Under the pieces are notes generated by a model. That model worked only from the letters and a program-made list of their open reading frames with translations, ran no database searches and was not told the DNA's origin. 64,000 nt of DNA from an uncultured Lachnospiraceae bacterium (GTDB taxonomy: Bacteria; Bacillota; Clostridia; Lachnospirales; Lachnospiraceae), in assembly GCA_900551115.1 (NCBI GenBank), contig URUY01000013.1:1-64000 (forward strand), in the 5' to 3' direction. Each line of letters opens with the position of its first letter. Positions within the stretch are counted from its first letter, which is position 1. This document shows, one piece after another, positions 34,791 to 44,302 of this stretch. The position numbers and the translations under genes are program-made.

Positions 34791-35411
34791 TTATTTTAAA
34801 AGTGCAGTACGAATTGCGTCAAGTGCTTTTTCATTTTCTTCCTGACATTGGGTAATCACTGCATCGTCTCCCTGATCCAGTGCAGCAGACACATCTGCGC
34901 CAAGCTGTACAAAGCAAACGTAATTGCCATAGGTTTCAATACGTGAAGCCTGGATTTTTCCTATGTTCATGGGATACTGCAAAGTATCATTCACCAGTTT
35001 GTCACGATAAGCATTGAGCGCTTCCTCAACGACTGCCACCTGATCAGCTTTTGCCTTTACGATAATCATGGTGTCTACATTAGCACTAATCATAGGCATT
35101 TCAGCAAAATATTCATCATACATATCCGCTGTTATACCTGTCATGTCAGAGAACATTTCTGCCTCAACTGCTGTATTCGGCCAGTAATTTTCACCCAGCA
35201 CTTCTACAACTGCAGCTTTTAAATCCTCCATGGAAGCATCCTTATATATGTCGCTTTCCGCTCCGCTCTCTTCTGTTTGGGTTTGGTCTGTACCTGTCTG
35301 CTCCGTACCTGTTTCCTGTGTACCTCCGTTCTGCGTTTCATCCTTTTTACCGCAGGCGGTCAGAGACATCGCCAAAAAAAGTCCCATTAGTAAAATTGTT
35401 GCTTTTTTCAT
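34791..35411 (-). CDS. DUF4358 lipoprotein
   Basis: A 206-aa lipoprotein with lipobox LTAC, a Thr/Gln/Glu-rich linker and a C-terminal domain matching DUF4358 in layout (MISANVDTMIIVKAKADQVAVVEEALNAY, NYVCFVQLG). DUF4358 genes often accompany MBOAT/DHHW acetylation genes in clostridia, and here it is the first gene of that operon. Role unknown; AGGAGG-like bases precede the ATG. Confidence 0.85.
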   Translation of the reverse strand: MKKATILLMGLFLAMSLTACGKKDETQNGGTQETGTEQTGTDQTQTEESGAESDIYKDASMEDLKAAVVEVLGENYWPNTAVEAEMFSDMTGITADMYDEYFAEMPMISANVDTMIIVKAKADQVAVVEEALNAYRDKLVNDTLQYPMNIGKIQASRIETYGNYVCFVQLGADVSAALDQGDDAVITQCQEENEKALDAIRTALLK

Positions 35412-35554
35412 AATTTTCCTCCTTTTCCGGTTTGCACCGGCTGTTACTACCAGTATTTCCTCTTTTCTACCGGTACATACATAGTAACATAGCCCCTGCT
35501 GCCTGTCTTCTTAGGATTTTCTAAACTTTCTTAATTTTTCATAATCTTTTAGGA

Positions 35555-35584
35555 TTGCATAAGGCAAATGCTCCGTGCTATACT
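35555..35584 (+). promoter_or_regulatory. Promoter of the ABC-F gene
   Basis: TTGCAT (35555-35560) and TATACT (35579-35584) are 18 bp apart, 43 bp before the preferred start codon. Because the promoter lies at the upstream in-frame start, it supports the shorter protein. Confidence 0.7.
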
Positions 35585-35626
35585 CTCCTTGTTGCGAAAT
35601 CATTTTACCACAGGAGTATTCTTTGT

Positions 35627-37183
35627 ATGAGTATTTTAAATGTTGAAAACCTGACTCACGGCTTTGGTGACCGTGCCATTTTTAATAATGTATCCTTCCG
35701 TCTGTTAAAGGGCGAACACATCGGTTTAATCGGCGCAAACGGCGAAGGAAAATCCACTTTTATGAATATCATTACCGGCAAGCTGATGCCGGACGAAGGA
35801 AAGGTGGAATGGGCAAAAAATGTACGCGTGGGTTACTTGGACCAGCATACCATACTGGATAAGGGCATGACCATCCGGCAGGTCCTTTCCTCCGCCTTTG
35901 ATTTTTTATTTGCAATGGAAGCCCAGATGAATGAAATCTGCGATAAAATGGGAGATGCCTCTCCCGAAGAGCTGGAGCAGTATATGGAGGAGCTGGGCAC
36001 CATTCAGGATCTGCTTACCATGCATGATTTCTATATGATAGACGCCAAGGTGGAAGAGGTTGCCAGAGCCCTCGGTCTTTTGGATTTAGGGCTTGATAAG
36101 GATGTTACCGACTTAAGCGGCGGTCAGCGTACCAAGGTACTTTTAGGAAAGCTTCTTTTGGAAAAGCCTGATATTCTGCTTTTGGACGAGCCTACCAACT
36201 ACCTTGATGCAGAGCATATTGCCTGGCTTAAACGTTACCTGACGGAATACGAAAATGCTTTTATCCTTATTTCCCACGATATTCCTTTTTTAAACAGCGT
36301 AATCAACCTGATTTATCACATGGACAATCAGGAGCTTACCCGTTATGTGGGCGACTACGACAAATTTCAGGAAGTCTATGCCATGAAAAAGGCGCAGCTT
36401 GAAGCAGCTTATAACAAACAGCAGAAGGAAATTGCCGATTTAAAGGACTTTGTAGCCAGAAACAAGGCGCGTGTATCTACCCGGAATATGGCCATGTCAC
36501 GCCAGAAGAAGCTGGATAAGATGGATGTTATTGAGCTTGCAGGCGAAAAACCCAAGCCGGAATTTTATTTCCGCGAAGCACGCACGCCGGGCCGGTATAT
36601 CTTCCGGACAAAGGATTTGATAATCGGCTATGACGAGCCTCTTTCCACTCCGTTAAACCTGTCTATGGAAAGAGGACAGAAAATTGCCTTAACCGGCAGC
36701 AACGGTATCGGCAAAACCACGTTATTAAAAAGTATCTTAGGGCTGCTTCCTCCTCTTTCCGGTGAAGTGGAGCAAGGTGATTATTTAAGCATCGGTTATT
36801 TTGAACAGGAAATGGCACCGGGCATCGAAACCACCTGTATAGAAGAAATCTGGCAGGAGTTTCCTTCCATGACCCAATATGAAGTGCGTTCCGCCCTTGC
36901 AAAATGCGGTCTGACTACCAAGCATATCGAAAGCAAGGTAAAGGTATTAAGCGGCGGAGAGCAGGCAAAGGTAAGACTCTGCAAGCTGATTAACAGGGAA
37001 ACCAATATCCTGCTTCTGGACGAACCCACCAACCATCTGGATGTGGACGCCAAGGAAGAATTGAAACGCGCCCTGACAGCATACAAGGGCAGTATCCTTA
37101 TGGTGTGCCATGAGCCGGATTTTTATGAAGGCTGGGCTACGGATGTGTGGGACTGCACCAAATGGACCACCAGAATTATCTAG
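35627..37183 (+). CDS. ABC-F family ATPase (YkpA/EttA-like)
   Basis: The 518-aa soluble protein has two nucleotide-binding domains: Walker A GANGEGKST and GSNGIGKTT, signatures LSGGQRTKV and LSGGEQAKV, Walker B ILLLDEPTNYLD and ILLLDEPTNHLD. There are no membrane spans, as in ABC-F proteins that act on the ribosome. The linker between the domains (AYNKQQKEIADLKDFVARNKARVSTRNMA) matches the ABC-F inter-domain helix. I start it at ATG 35627 (CAGGAG upstream). Translation factor versus antibiotic-protection role cannot be told from sequence. Confidence 0.94.
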   Translation: MSILNVENLTHGFGDRAIFNNVSFRLLKGEHIGLIGANGEGKSTFMNIITGKLMPDEGKVEWAKNVRVGYLDQHTILDKGMTIRQVLSSAFDFLFAMEAQMNEICDKMGDASPEELEQYMEELGTIQDLLTMHDFYMIDAKVEEVARALGLLDLGLDKDVTDLSGGQRTKVLLGKLLLEKPDILLLDEPTNYLDAEHIAWLKRYLTEYENAFILISHDIPFLNSVINLIYHMDNQELTRYVGDYDKFQEVYAMKKAQLEAAYNKQQKEIADLKDFVARNKARVSTRNMAMSRQKKLDKMDVIELAGEKPKPEFYFREARTPGRYIFRTKDLIIGYDEPLSTPLNLSMERGQKIALTGSNGIGKTTLLKSILGLLPPLSGEVEQGDYLSIGYFEQEMAPGIETTCIEEIWQEFPSMTQYEVRSALAKCGLTTKHIESKVKVLSGGEQAKVRLCKLINRETNILLLDEPTNHLDVDAKEELKRALTAYKGSILMVCHEPDFYEGWATDVWDCTKWTTRII

Positions 37184-37218
37184 TATGGCATCATTGACGC
37201 CGGTTACAGGCTTTCAAT

Positions 37219-37290
37219 AAAAAAGAGCTGCCGCATCAGGACGAGCATATCACGATATACTCAAGCATTGATGCAACAGCTCTTTTACTG
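37219..37290. terminator. Bidirectional terminator between convergent genes
   Basis: AAAAGAGCTG (37221-37230) pairs with CAGCTCTTTT (37277-37286), and inner arms GCATCA/TGATGC and GAGCATAT/ATATACTC extend the stem. A-rich and T-rich ends serve both the ABC-F gene and the lipoprotein gene coming from the other side. Confidence 0.88.
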
Positions 37291-37336
37291 CTTTTTATCT
37301 GTTCCGTTCACGAACAATTCTCTCTTTATCTGTCCG

Positions 37337-37558
37337 TTAATCCATTTTCTCTATGGCATCTTCCACGGGAGATTGGGCATTTTCCAAAATCTCCTGAGCC
37401 TTGTCAGCCGTTTTTATAATATCTAACTCCTCACTTATTACATAATATGCCTGAGAAGCCTTTTCCTTTTCCTCATTCTTACAGCCGGTAAGCATGGCAA
37501 CCGGCAAAACCGCCATGACTGCTGCTACACAAATGTACATCCGCTGCTTTTTCCTCAT
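37337..37558 (-). CDS. Small lipoprotein
   Basis: A 73-aa lipoprotein with a basic N terminus (MRKKQRMY), a hydrophobic core and lipobox MLTGC. The mature 45 residues are highly charged and helical (SQAYYVISEELDIIKTADKAQEILE). AAGGGGAAAAATT precedes the ATG at 37558. No family recognised; it follows the SigV/RsiV pair and could belong to that regulon. Confidence 0.7.
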   Translation of the reverse strand: MRKKQRMYICVAAVMAVLPVAMLTGCKNEEKEKASQAYYVISEELDIIKTADKAQEILENAQSPVEDAIEKMD

Positions 37559-37671
37559 AATTTTTCCCCTTATATCCAATAACGTATATCTGTCACATTT
37601 TTAAACGCTTTTCTACTTTTTATTGTAGCATTGAATAGGAAAAGAAACCACTTAAGAATTTCTTAAAAAAA

Positions 37672-38622
37672 TTAATAATTTCGTAAAATCTCAAACTCGC
37701 ATGTACCCATATAACCCGGCGCTATTTCATATTTTTCAAAACAGATGACCGGATTTCCTTTTTCATTGATATAAAAACCGGTCTCCGGCGTAATCGTCTT
37801 AAACTTTACGTCCTCTACCCATTCCTCCGTATCCGCACCATATCCAAAATAGGTCTTTCCCTCATCTGCCGCCACCTGCTCTTCAATCTGCCTGATAATG
37901 CTTTCATTACAGATAGCAATATAATCCTCTCCCAAAAGGTCTTCCAACGTAATATTCCTGTCGTTTTCCAAATCCAGATTAAAATAGTGGTTTTCCTCAT
38001 AGGCGCTTACCCAGCATTGGTCTGCACGAAGAACCATAGACAGATAGGGACCTTCCTGATATTTTACTTCATAGGTAACGAAAACATCCATGGTTCTGTC
38101 TGCCCATTCCTCGTCTGTTCCCCCTGTGGCAAAAAAGGCATCCTTGTACTCTGCCATATCCTGCTTTGCACCGGCAATAAATTCTGTCACTATTTTGTCA
38201 ATTTCCCGGTTGATATCTGCCACATAATCACCATCAGCGTCTGCCGCAGCAATATCCCTGCCGCCTGCCACGGCGTCTGTTTCCTGAATATTAGGCACCT
38301 CTGCCGTCAGAATCACATCATTTTCCTGCCCGCTATAGCTCCGTACGGTCAAAACCCGCGCAAGCACACCTATCACCGGTATGCTGCCGACTTCTTTAGC
38401 AAATACATAGCTGCTGTTTACACCTACTGTAAGACAGATAAAAAAAGCTGCTGCCAGAGTACCTGTAGTTTTCACAAAAGCACGCAGCTTTCTGCTGCGC
38501 ACCAGCGCTCTTTTCTTTTTTTCAGCCTGCCGTCTGTCCACAGCAGCAATTGCTTCATTAACCCGACCCGATAACTCGACAGGTATTTCTATACTGTCGT
38601 ATACTTCCTTTCCACGCTTCAT
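37672..38622 (-). CDS. rsiV: Anti-sigma factor RsiV-like
   Basis: The 316-aa protein has a cytoplasmic N terminus of about 50 residues, one membrane span (TGTLAAAFFICLTVGVNSSYVF) and an extracellular part that looks like DUF4163/DUF3298 (VTYEVKYQEGPYLSMVLRAD, YFNLDLENDRNITLEDLLGEDY, TGFYINEKGNPVICFEKYEIAPGYMG). In Bacillus and Clostridioides RsiV holds SigV until lysozyme binds and proteases cut it. It overlaps the sigma gene by 4 bp. Start 38622 keeps good spacing to AAAGGAG. Confidence 0.9.
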   Translation of the reverse strand: MKRGKEVYDSIEIPVELSGRVNEAIAAVDRRQAEKKKRALVRSRKLRAFVKTTGTLAAAFFICLTVGVNSSYVFAKEVGSIPVIGVLARVLTVRSYSGQENDVILTAEVPNIQETDAVAGGRDIAAADADGDYVADINREIDKIVTEFIAGAKQDMAEYKDAFFATGGTDEEWADRTMDVFVTYEVKYQEGPYLSMVLRADQCWVSAYEENHYFNLDLENDRNITLEDLLGEDYIAICNESIIRQIEEQVAADEGKTYFGYGADTEEWVEDVKFKTITPETGFYINEKGNPVICFEKYEIAPGYMGTCEFEILRNY

Positions 38623-39116
38623 ATGCATTTCTCCTTTTCCTGAACACTTACTTTCAGTTTCCTGAGTGCGCTGTATAAACGGGTTTTTACGGTATTTAGA
38701 TTTACTCCCGTTATCTGCGCAATTTCCTTTAATGTCAGTTCCTCGAAATAATGTAGCGTAATGACTGTCTGCATCTGTTCAGGCAGATTTCCCACTGCCT
38801 GAAAAAGGCTATATCCCTCCTCATAAGCCGGTTCTTCGTAGATTTCTTCCGGAAGCGCTGCCGGTTCACAGGCAACTTCTCTTTTATTCTTACGGATGAA
38901 ATTCAGACTTTCATTCACCAGAATACGGTAAAACCAGGTTTTCATGGCTCCCTCATTCCGCAGGGCACCGTAATTCTCAAGAGCTTTGCAGATGGCGTTC
39001 TGCACAACATCCAGCGCATTGTCCTTATCTCTTACATAGGTATATGCTACCCGGTAAAACTTCTGCTGGCCAGCCACAATATAAGCCGTCAGCTTGTCAT
39101 ACATGTCCTCTGCCAT
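38619..39116 (-). CDS. sigV: ECF sigma factor (SigV-like)
   Basis: A 165-aa sigma-70 family ECF factor. Region 2 is visible (FYRVAYTYVRDKDNALDVVQNAICKAL, then MKTWFYRILVNESLNFIRK) and region 4 (LPEQMQTVITLHYFEELTLKEIAQ, GVNLNTVKTRLYSALRKLK). Coupled with RsiV, it most likely switches on cell-envelope defence such as peptidoglycan O-acetylation after lysozyme exposure; the partner genes in this strain are unknown. Confidence 0.92.
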   Translation of the reverse strand: MAEDMYDKLTAYIVAGQQKFYRVAYTYVRDKDNALDVVQNAICKALENYGALRNEGAMKTWFYRILVNESLNFIRKNKREVACEPAALPEEIYEEPAYEEGYSLFQAVGNLPEQMQTVITLHYFEELTLKEIAQITGVNLNTVKTRLYSALRKLKVSVQEKEKCI

Positions 39117-39218
39117 CTGCTCACTTCCTTTCTGTCAGAGTCTTGCCATACTCCTTTATTACTTCTCTTATATAGACAAATTTGTTCCTGAAAAGGTTTT
39201 ATTTTGCAAAAATAACTT

Positions 39219-40844
39219 TTATTTTACTGCCTGATAAGCCATATATTTTGAAAGGTTAAAGTCCCGGATACCCATTTCCTCATATCTTTGGTAAACCTTC
39301 TGCAAATAATAGTAGCCCCAGCTCTCCTCATCGCTCCTATAACCACCGTAAAGCTCATAACGGGAATCCCATCGGGAATCATAAATATTTCCGTCATCAG
39401 GATTTCCGCTCATTGCAGCTCCCTTTGCCGCTACCTCCATGGAGAAGCCTTCTTCTTTAAAGAACTCGGCAAATGCAGGCGCCGCATCTTCTGACAGTTG
39501 TGTCAGATAGTAATAGTCCTCATAGGCATCCGCATCAAAAAAATCGCTGACAGAGCTGCCCATATTTGCAATACTGCATTTTGCTATAAAATAGTCAGGG
39601 TGTGCAAAGGACAGCAGCAGATAACAGATTGTCACCACTGCCATACTATAATGAAACAGCGGAAATCTGCTTTTGTAAATGCTGATAATCACACCCGTTA
39701 AGAGAATAAAAAGCACCACCAGGGACCACAGTACGAAAATCCTTAAAAAGGTGAGATAATAATGCTTCACATACAATATCATACGGAATGCGGAAGATGC
39801 AATCATAATATAGGTACATAAGGACATTATTGTCAATAAGATTTTTAAAAATACGCTTTCTTTAAAATAGGAGCAGCCACAAAGGACCAGTATTAGATTG
39901 ATCACGCATACAATAAGCAGCTGGAAAAATCCCTGTCTTGCATATTCTGCATAAGTATAGTTTTCCAAATTGATATTGCCTAAAAACAGGCAGACTATCT
40001 GTATGCCGGAAAAAACCAGATATAACAGCGTAAGCGGCAGCGCAATCGTTACAGCCAGCGCACTTTCCGTCTGCATTCTTGCCCGGGCTTCCTCTGAAAA
40101 CGACTTTTTACAGAGAAACGCCATAATGCAGTAACACATGAAAAACATCAAAATAACCGTAAATATCACACCGAAAATATCCGCAAAATTAAAACTGTAA
40201 AAAAGCGTTTCCATCATATGGAAAAATATCATATCGGCACTTATTAAAAGCAGCCATACTATAAAAAATACGGGGATGCCAATACACAGTCCGATGACAA
40301 TATAAAGTGCCGTACTTTTTTCCTTTTTCCCTTTCATCCTGCGGTATGCAGCCATATCCGTAAAAGGTCTTGCAATTTCTCCCAAGCTGCCAAATACAGC
40401 GGCGATTACATACCCTGTATATCTGCCGAAGGTCCAGTTTCTGTCGTTAAAAAACTGATGCAGAAGAAAGCTTATTGTCAGTACCCATATCCCTGTCTTA
40501 TTCATAAAGATAATTCTGTTATCCGCCGTACAAAAGGTCGATATACCCAAAAGCAAAATACTAATTACGTAAAAGATGCTGTCTTTTTTTAAGGAAATCC
40601 CAAGCTTTTTCATACAGAAGCAGTAGAACCAGAGACTTCCTGCGAGAAAAAAAGGGTAGGTAATGCCGCTTCCGTTCCGATACATGCACAAAGCATAAAA
40701 ACAGGCGTATAAAAAGCTTGCCAGTCCCAGCGTACCAAAGTGCTTTTTCAGGCTTTCCGTCTGCTTTGTCTGCGGCTTAATATCCGGTGCGCAATACTGC
40801 GGTGTATTTTCATTTGGTCTGTTTGTCATATTATTCTCACTCAT
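39219..40844 (-). CDS. DUF4153/DUF4173-type polytopic membrane protein
   Basis: This 541-aa protein has about 12 hydrophobic spans and then a polar C-terminal 110 residues beginning AHPDYFIAKCSIANMG and YLTQLSEDAAPAFAEF. The last pattern resembles DUF4153/DUF4173 proteins (PDxFIAxxN, YLxxLSxDAxPAL). Function unknown. I use ATG 40844 with GTGAGGAG upstream. It overlaps the XRE regulator by 8 bp, and the XRE-DUF2975 neighbours recur with this family. Confidence 0.78.
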   Translation of the reverse strand: MSENNMTNRPNENTPQYCAPDIKPQTKQTESLKKHFGTLGLASFLYACFYALCMYRNGSGITYPFFLAGSLWFYCFCMKKLGISLKKDSIFYVISILLLGISTFCTADNRIIFMNKTGIWVLTISFLLHQFFNDRNWTFGRYTGYVIAAVFGSLGEIARPFTDMAAYRRMKGKKEKSTALYIVIGLCIGIPVFFIVWLLLISADMIFFHMMETLFYSFNFADIFGVIFTVILMFFMCYCIMAFLCKKSFSEEARARMQTESALAVTIALPLTLLYLVFSGIQIVCLFLGNINLENYTYAEYARQGFFQLLIVCVINLILVLCGCSYFKESVFLKILLTIMSLCTYIMIASSAFRMILYVKHYYLTFLRIFVLWSLVVLFILLTGVIISIYKSRFPLFHYSMAVVTICYLLLSFAHPDYFIAKCSIANMGSSVSDFFDADAYEDYYYLTQLSEDAAPAFAEFFKEEGFSMEVAAKGAAMSGNPDDGNIYDSRWDSRYELYGGYRSDEESWGYYYLQKVYQRYEEMGIRDFNLSKYMAYQAVK

Positions 40845-41064
40845 CACCATTCTCCTCACTTTCCTCCACATACTCTATAATATCTCCCGGCTGACAGGAG
40901 AGCGCTTTACAAATTGCTTCCAAAGTAGAAAACCGAATCGCTTTTGCTTTATTATTTTTTAGAATGGACAGATTTGCCAGCGTGATATCCACCTCTCCGG
41001 CAAGCTCCGTTAATCCCTTTTTTCTCTGTGCCATTACCACATCCAGATTGATTCTTATTGCCAT
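40837..41064 (-). CDS. XRE-family small DNA-binding regulator
   Basis: A 75-aa protein consisting of one HTH of the Cro/CI kind: MAQRKKGLTELAGEVDITLANLSILKNNKAKAIRFSTLEAICKALSCQPGDIIEY. Standalone YozG-like regulators of this size commonly sit beside DUF2975 genes. It likely controls its own three-gene operon. Confidence 0.9.
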   Translation of the reverse strand: MAIRINLDVVMAQRKKGLTELAGEVDITLANLSILKNNKAKAIRFSTLEAICKALSCQPGDIIEYVEESEENGDE

Positions 41065-41076
41065 ACGGCACCTCCC

Positions 41077-41532
41077 TTATATTGTCAAGTCATTCTCTTC
41101 CTTGTATTTTACCGCTCTGTCAAACACAAAGGCGAGTACCTTGCTGAATAAGCCGGCCACAAGAAACACTAAAATTACCACCAGCATGGAGGGCGTCAGA
41201 TAGACAATTGTGCGCACCAGCGCAACCAGCGCTATCATAAAGCTGTAGGTTCCCATTCTCTGCAGGCTTACTACATTGTCAAAAACAAAGCAGTCATCTG
41301 CCAGTACGGTACGGAACATCTTCCGCAGCTCTCCCAAAATCAACAGCGCCAGCAACCCCAAAACAAAATAAATAACGACACATTCCGCATAATGCTCTTC
41401 TATCTTAGGCAGATACGTTACCGTCCATTTCCATTTCAATAAGAAAGGAAGCGCTGCCGTGACTAAAATTCCTGCAAAAAACATAAAATCCAATAAATAC
41501 TTGGTTATCCTGACAATATTTTCTTTTTTCAC
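41077..41532 (-). CDS. DUF2975 membrane protein
   Basis: The 151-aa protein has four hydrophobic helices and the DUF2975 pattern RMFRTVLADDCFVFDNVVSLQRMGTYSFMIALV. The frame is open for 94 more codons upstream, but that part runs through a terminator. A GTG at 41532 with AGGAGGTTTACAG before it gives the usual length. Followed 12 bp later by the XRE regulator. Function unknown. Confidence 0.88.
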   Translation of the reverse strand: MKKENIVRITKYLLDFMFFAGILVTAALPFLLKWKWTVTYLPKIEEHYAECVVIYFVLGLLALLILGELRKMFRTVLADDCFVFDNVVSLQRMGTYSFMIALVALVRTIVYLTPSMLVVILVFLVAGLFSKVLAFVFDRAVKYKEENDLTI

Positions 41533-41562
41533 CTGTAAACCTCCTGTCTGCTTAACACAGAA

Positions 41563-41618
41563 TAAAAATCCCGCGCTTTCATGAACTCCTGTTTTCATGA
41601 ATATAGCACGGGATTTTT
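41563..41618 (-). terminator. Long hairpin terminator between the diguanylate cyclase and DUF2975 genes
   Basis: AAAATCCCGCGCT (41565-41577) pairs with AGCACGGGATTTT (41605-41617) with one wobble pair; inner arms TCATGAA/TTCATGA extend it. T-rich on both ends. On the minus strand it closes the upstream gene at 41657. Confidence 0.85.
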
Positions 41619-41656
41619 TGATTGTCAATATATTTTTATTGTTTTTCAATAAGTTT

Positions 41657-43336
41657 TTATTGTTTTTCGTTGTTGTAATAGGCAAATGCATTCTTGCCGC
41701 TTTTTTTAACCTCATACATGGCAGCATCTGCACACACAATAAGCTGTTCTCCGTCTTTTGCATCCTTAGGATAGGAGGCAATGCCGATACTTCCACGGAT
41801 ATCATGTACCGCACCCATAAGCTTAAAGGGTTTTTGGAATACGGAAAGGCATTGTACTGCCGCAGTGTTTATAATTTTACTGTTATCACTTCTGATAAGC
41901 AGGATAAATTCATCACCGGCAAAACGGTAAGGAGTAAGAATCTGTGTTTTCAGCGCCTTTAACCGGGCTGCCACCTGCTTTAATGCTTCATCACCGATAA
42001 TATGCCCGTAGGTATCGTTTATCTTTTTAAAATTGTCTATATCAAGCATGATAACCGTACAGGGCGACTGCCCCCCTATCGTCTCTCCCAAATCCTTCAT
42101 AAATTTGGAACGGTTGGGAAGCGTTGTCAGAAAGTCATGCTGGGATGCATCTTCCAGATACATTCTCGCCTCCTCCAGTGCAGCCGTCAGCTTGCGTTTC
42201 TTTATATTATCCACACATACCCACAGCACAATTACCAAAAGGGCAGCAAACAGGATGGTACTCGGCAGTAACGCTTCTCTATTTCTCTCAATAAAGGTAG
42301 GTTTATGATTTACAAAAATCGTATCCTCCGGCAACAGTGATTTCTCTATGCCGAATTTCTCCATAACGACTTCATCAATGCAATAGACGTTGGGGCTGTC
42401 TATAATTACACCCACCTCCGACATATTCCTTCTGCCCTCAATAATATCCATCGCTATTTCAGCCGCTATCTGGCCGGAACGCTCCATGGAAACGATGTTA
42501 CCACCCAGTACGCCGTAACCGATACCGCCCTCTACCATACGGAAGGCCGGTACAGCGGCAAATTTGGCTATCAGCTCTATGGACTCCTGATTTGTATACT
42601 GTTTACCGCTGGCATCCTCTGTCATAACTACATATATCAGGATGGTATCCTTTTCCAGGTTTGAAAGTGCCTTTTTCAAACCCGCTGTTGTCAGCTCCGA
42701 TGTATTAATTTCCGAAAATTCCAAATTGGGATACAGCTCTGCATTCTGATAAAAGTTTTTCCGCTCCGCTTCTCCGGTTATACTGTTATCTAAAATACCG
42801 ACTACTTTTGTTGCATCCGGATAGATTGTCAGTGCCAGCTCAATATTTTTTTGAAAAGACAGCTTTTCCACCACGCCGGTTATCAGAGGGTTTTGGGAAA
42901 CCTCCACCGCCAGTTCCAAATCATTTACTCCTTCAAAAATAAGAGGAATGCCATCGAATAGCTCTTCCCTGTATTCCAAAGCAAACTTAAGCGCAGCATC
43001 ATCTCCTAATATTACCGCGTCATACGGTTCCACTTTTGACAGCCGATAAGATAACCCCTCGTAAAAAAGCCGGTACGCGGTTTCGTCATCCACCCGCTTT
43101 GTATCCATGAATTCGTAATCCAATACCGTACCCTCTGAAATGCCTTTCTTGATGCCTTCAATCTGTATCTGCACAGTATCCCAGGCATACGAATAAGAAC
43201 TGATAAACAATACTCTGCCTTTATCAGTCTGCGCCCATACATGCACCCCAAAACCAAAGCTCAAGCATGCGCTCAGCACAATACCCATTACTGTAGCAAG
43301 TATACGGGTTACGGTCTTTTGGTATTCTTTTTTCAT
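41657..43336 (-). CDS. Diguanylate cyclase with an ABC-substrate-binding sensor domain
   Basis: The 559 aa have a signal sequence, an extracellular domain at about 40-335 of the ABC_sub_bind type (VLFISSYSYAWDTVQIQIEGI, VEPYDAVILGDDAA, GIPLIFEGVND), a membrane span (LLPSTILFAALLVIVLWVCV, about 360) and a GGDEF domain. The active loop reads RFAGDEF, the AGDEF variant compatible with activity, and HDFLTTLPNR is present. There is no obvious RxxD inhibitory site before it. It probably makes cyclic di-GMP in response to an external small ligand. Confidence 0.92.
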   Translation of the reverse strand: MKKEYQKTVTRILATVMGIVLSACLSFGFGVHVWAQTDKGRVLFISSYSYAWDTVQIQIEGIKKGISEGTVLDYEFMDTKRVDDETAYRLFYEGLSYRLSKVEPYDAVILGDDAALKFALEYREELFDGIPLIFEGVNDLELAVEVSQNPLITGVVEKLSFQKNIELALTIYPDATKVVGILDNSITGEAERKNFYQNAELYPNLEFSEINTSELTTAGLKKALSNLEKDTILIYVVMTEDASGKQYTNQESIELIAKFAAVPAFRMVEGGIGYGVLGGNIVSMERSGQIAAEIAMDIIEGRRNMSEVGVIIDSPNVYCIDEVVMEKFGIEKSLLPEDTIFVNHKPTFIERNREALLPSTILFAALLVIVLWVCVDNIKKRKLTAALEEARMYLEDASQHDFLTTLPNRSKFMKDLGETIGGQSPCTVIMLDIDNFKKINDTYGHIIGDEALKQVAARLKALKTQILTPYRFAGDEFILLIRSDNSKIINTAAVQCLSVFQKPFKLMGAVHDIRGSIGIASYPKDAKDGEQLIVCADAAMYEVKKSGKNAFAYYNNEKQ

Positions 43337-43463
43337 TCGTTCATCCCCCGTCTATCCCTAAAAATAAACGTCTCTGACTTCTCCTGTGATTATATATTTT
43401 TTTATGTCAATGACTGTTCTTTTTACAGTATAGCATATATCTTTAAATTAAGATATATTTTTA

Positions 43464-44231
43464 TTATTCCAAACGGTACAGTCTGTTTCCGTTCTCCCAG
43501 GTTATCTTCTCCACCTTATCAGAAGGCATCTGTTTGATACGGGCAATTTCTTCTATAATGTAAGGAATGTTTAATGAACTGTTACGCTTTCCTCTGTTCG
43601 GCTCCGGCGCTAAATAAGGGCTGTCCGTTTCCACCACTATCCTGTCGATTGGAATGTATTCTACTGCCTCTTTCAGTTTCTTTGCGTTTTTAAAGGTCAA
43701 AACACCGCCGATTCCGATATAAAATCCCATTTCCAAAAATACTGCCGCCGTTTCTTTTGTATAGGAAAAACAATGCACAACACCGCCGATTTCTTCTGCA
43801 TGCTGCTCCTTCATGATTTCCATCGTATCCATAGCTGCGTCTCTGGAATGGATAACCATGGGCAGCTTTAATTCTTTCGCAAGCTGCAACTGTCTGACAA
43901 ACCATTTCTTCTGCGTATCCCTGTCCGGCTCCGGCCAATAATAGTCAAGACCGATTTCTCCTACCGCTACACATTTGGGATGGGCACACCGGCGCTTCAG
44001 CCATAAAAAAGAATCCTCTGTAAGCTCTGCCGTCTCACTGGGATGAACCCCCAGGGCACCATAAATAAACGGGTATGCTTCCATCAGCTCCAGCGTTTTT
44101 TTGCAGGATGCAAGGCTGGCTCCTATATTGACAACTCTGCCGATTCCCTTTGCAGGAAGCTCCTGCACCAGCCGGGCACGGTCCTCGTTAAATGCTTCAT
44201 CATCATAATGGGCATGGGTTTCAAAAATCAT
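43464..44231 (-). CDS. tatD: TatD family metal-dependent DNase
   Basis: A 255-aa TatD protein: ETHAHYDDEAF (first metal-binding HxH), GVHPSE, AVGEIGLDYYW, PMVIHSRDA, GGVVHCFSY and VETDSPYLAPEPNRGKRNSS. The family acts as a Mg-dependent 3'-5' exonuclease in DNA repair. Single gene unit, followed by an AT-rich spacer. Confidence 0.96.
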   Translation of the reverse strand: MIFETHAHYDDEAFNEDRARLVQELPAKGIGRVVNIGASLASCKKTLELMEAYPFIYGALGVHPSETAELTEDSFLWLKRRCAHPKCVAVGEIGLDYYWPEPDRDTQKKWFVRQLQLAKELKLPMVIHSRDAAMDTMEIMKEQHAEEIGGVVHCFSYTKETAAVFLEMGFYIGIGGVLTFKNAKKLKEAVEYIPIDRIVVETDSPYLAPEPNRGKRNSSLNIPYIIEEIARIKQMPSDKVEKITWENGNRLYRLE

Positions 44232-44302
44232 GCTGCTGTTCCTCTCTGTATTTCTATGCTTATTAAATAGTTATGCATATTCTTTATTTCGTTTTTATTT
44301 GG

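Noticed and set aside
39117..39218. Autoregulated ECF promoter before sigV
   Set aside because: A GGAAC element is present, but no matching -10 lies at the proper distance.
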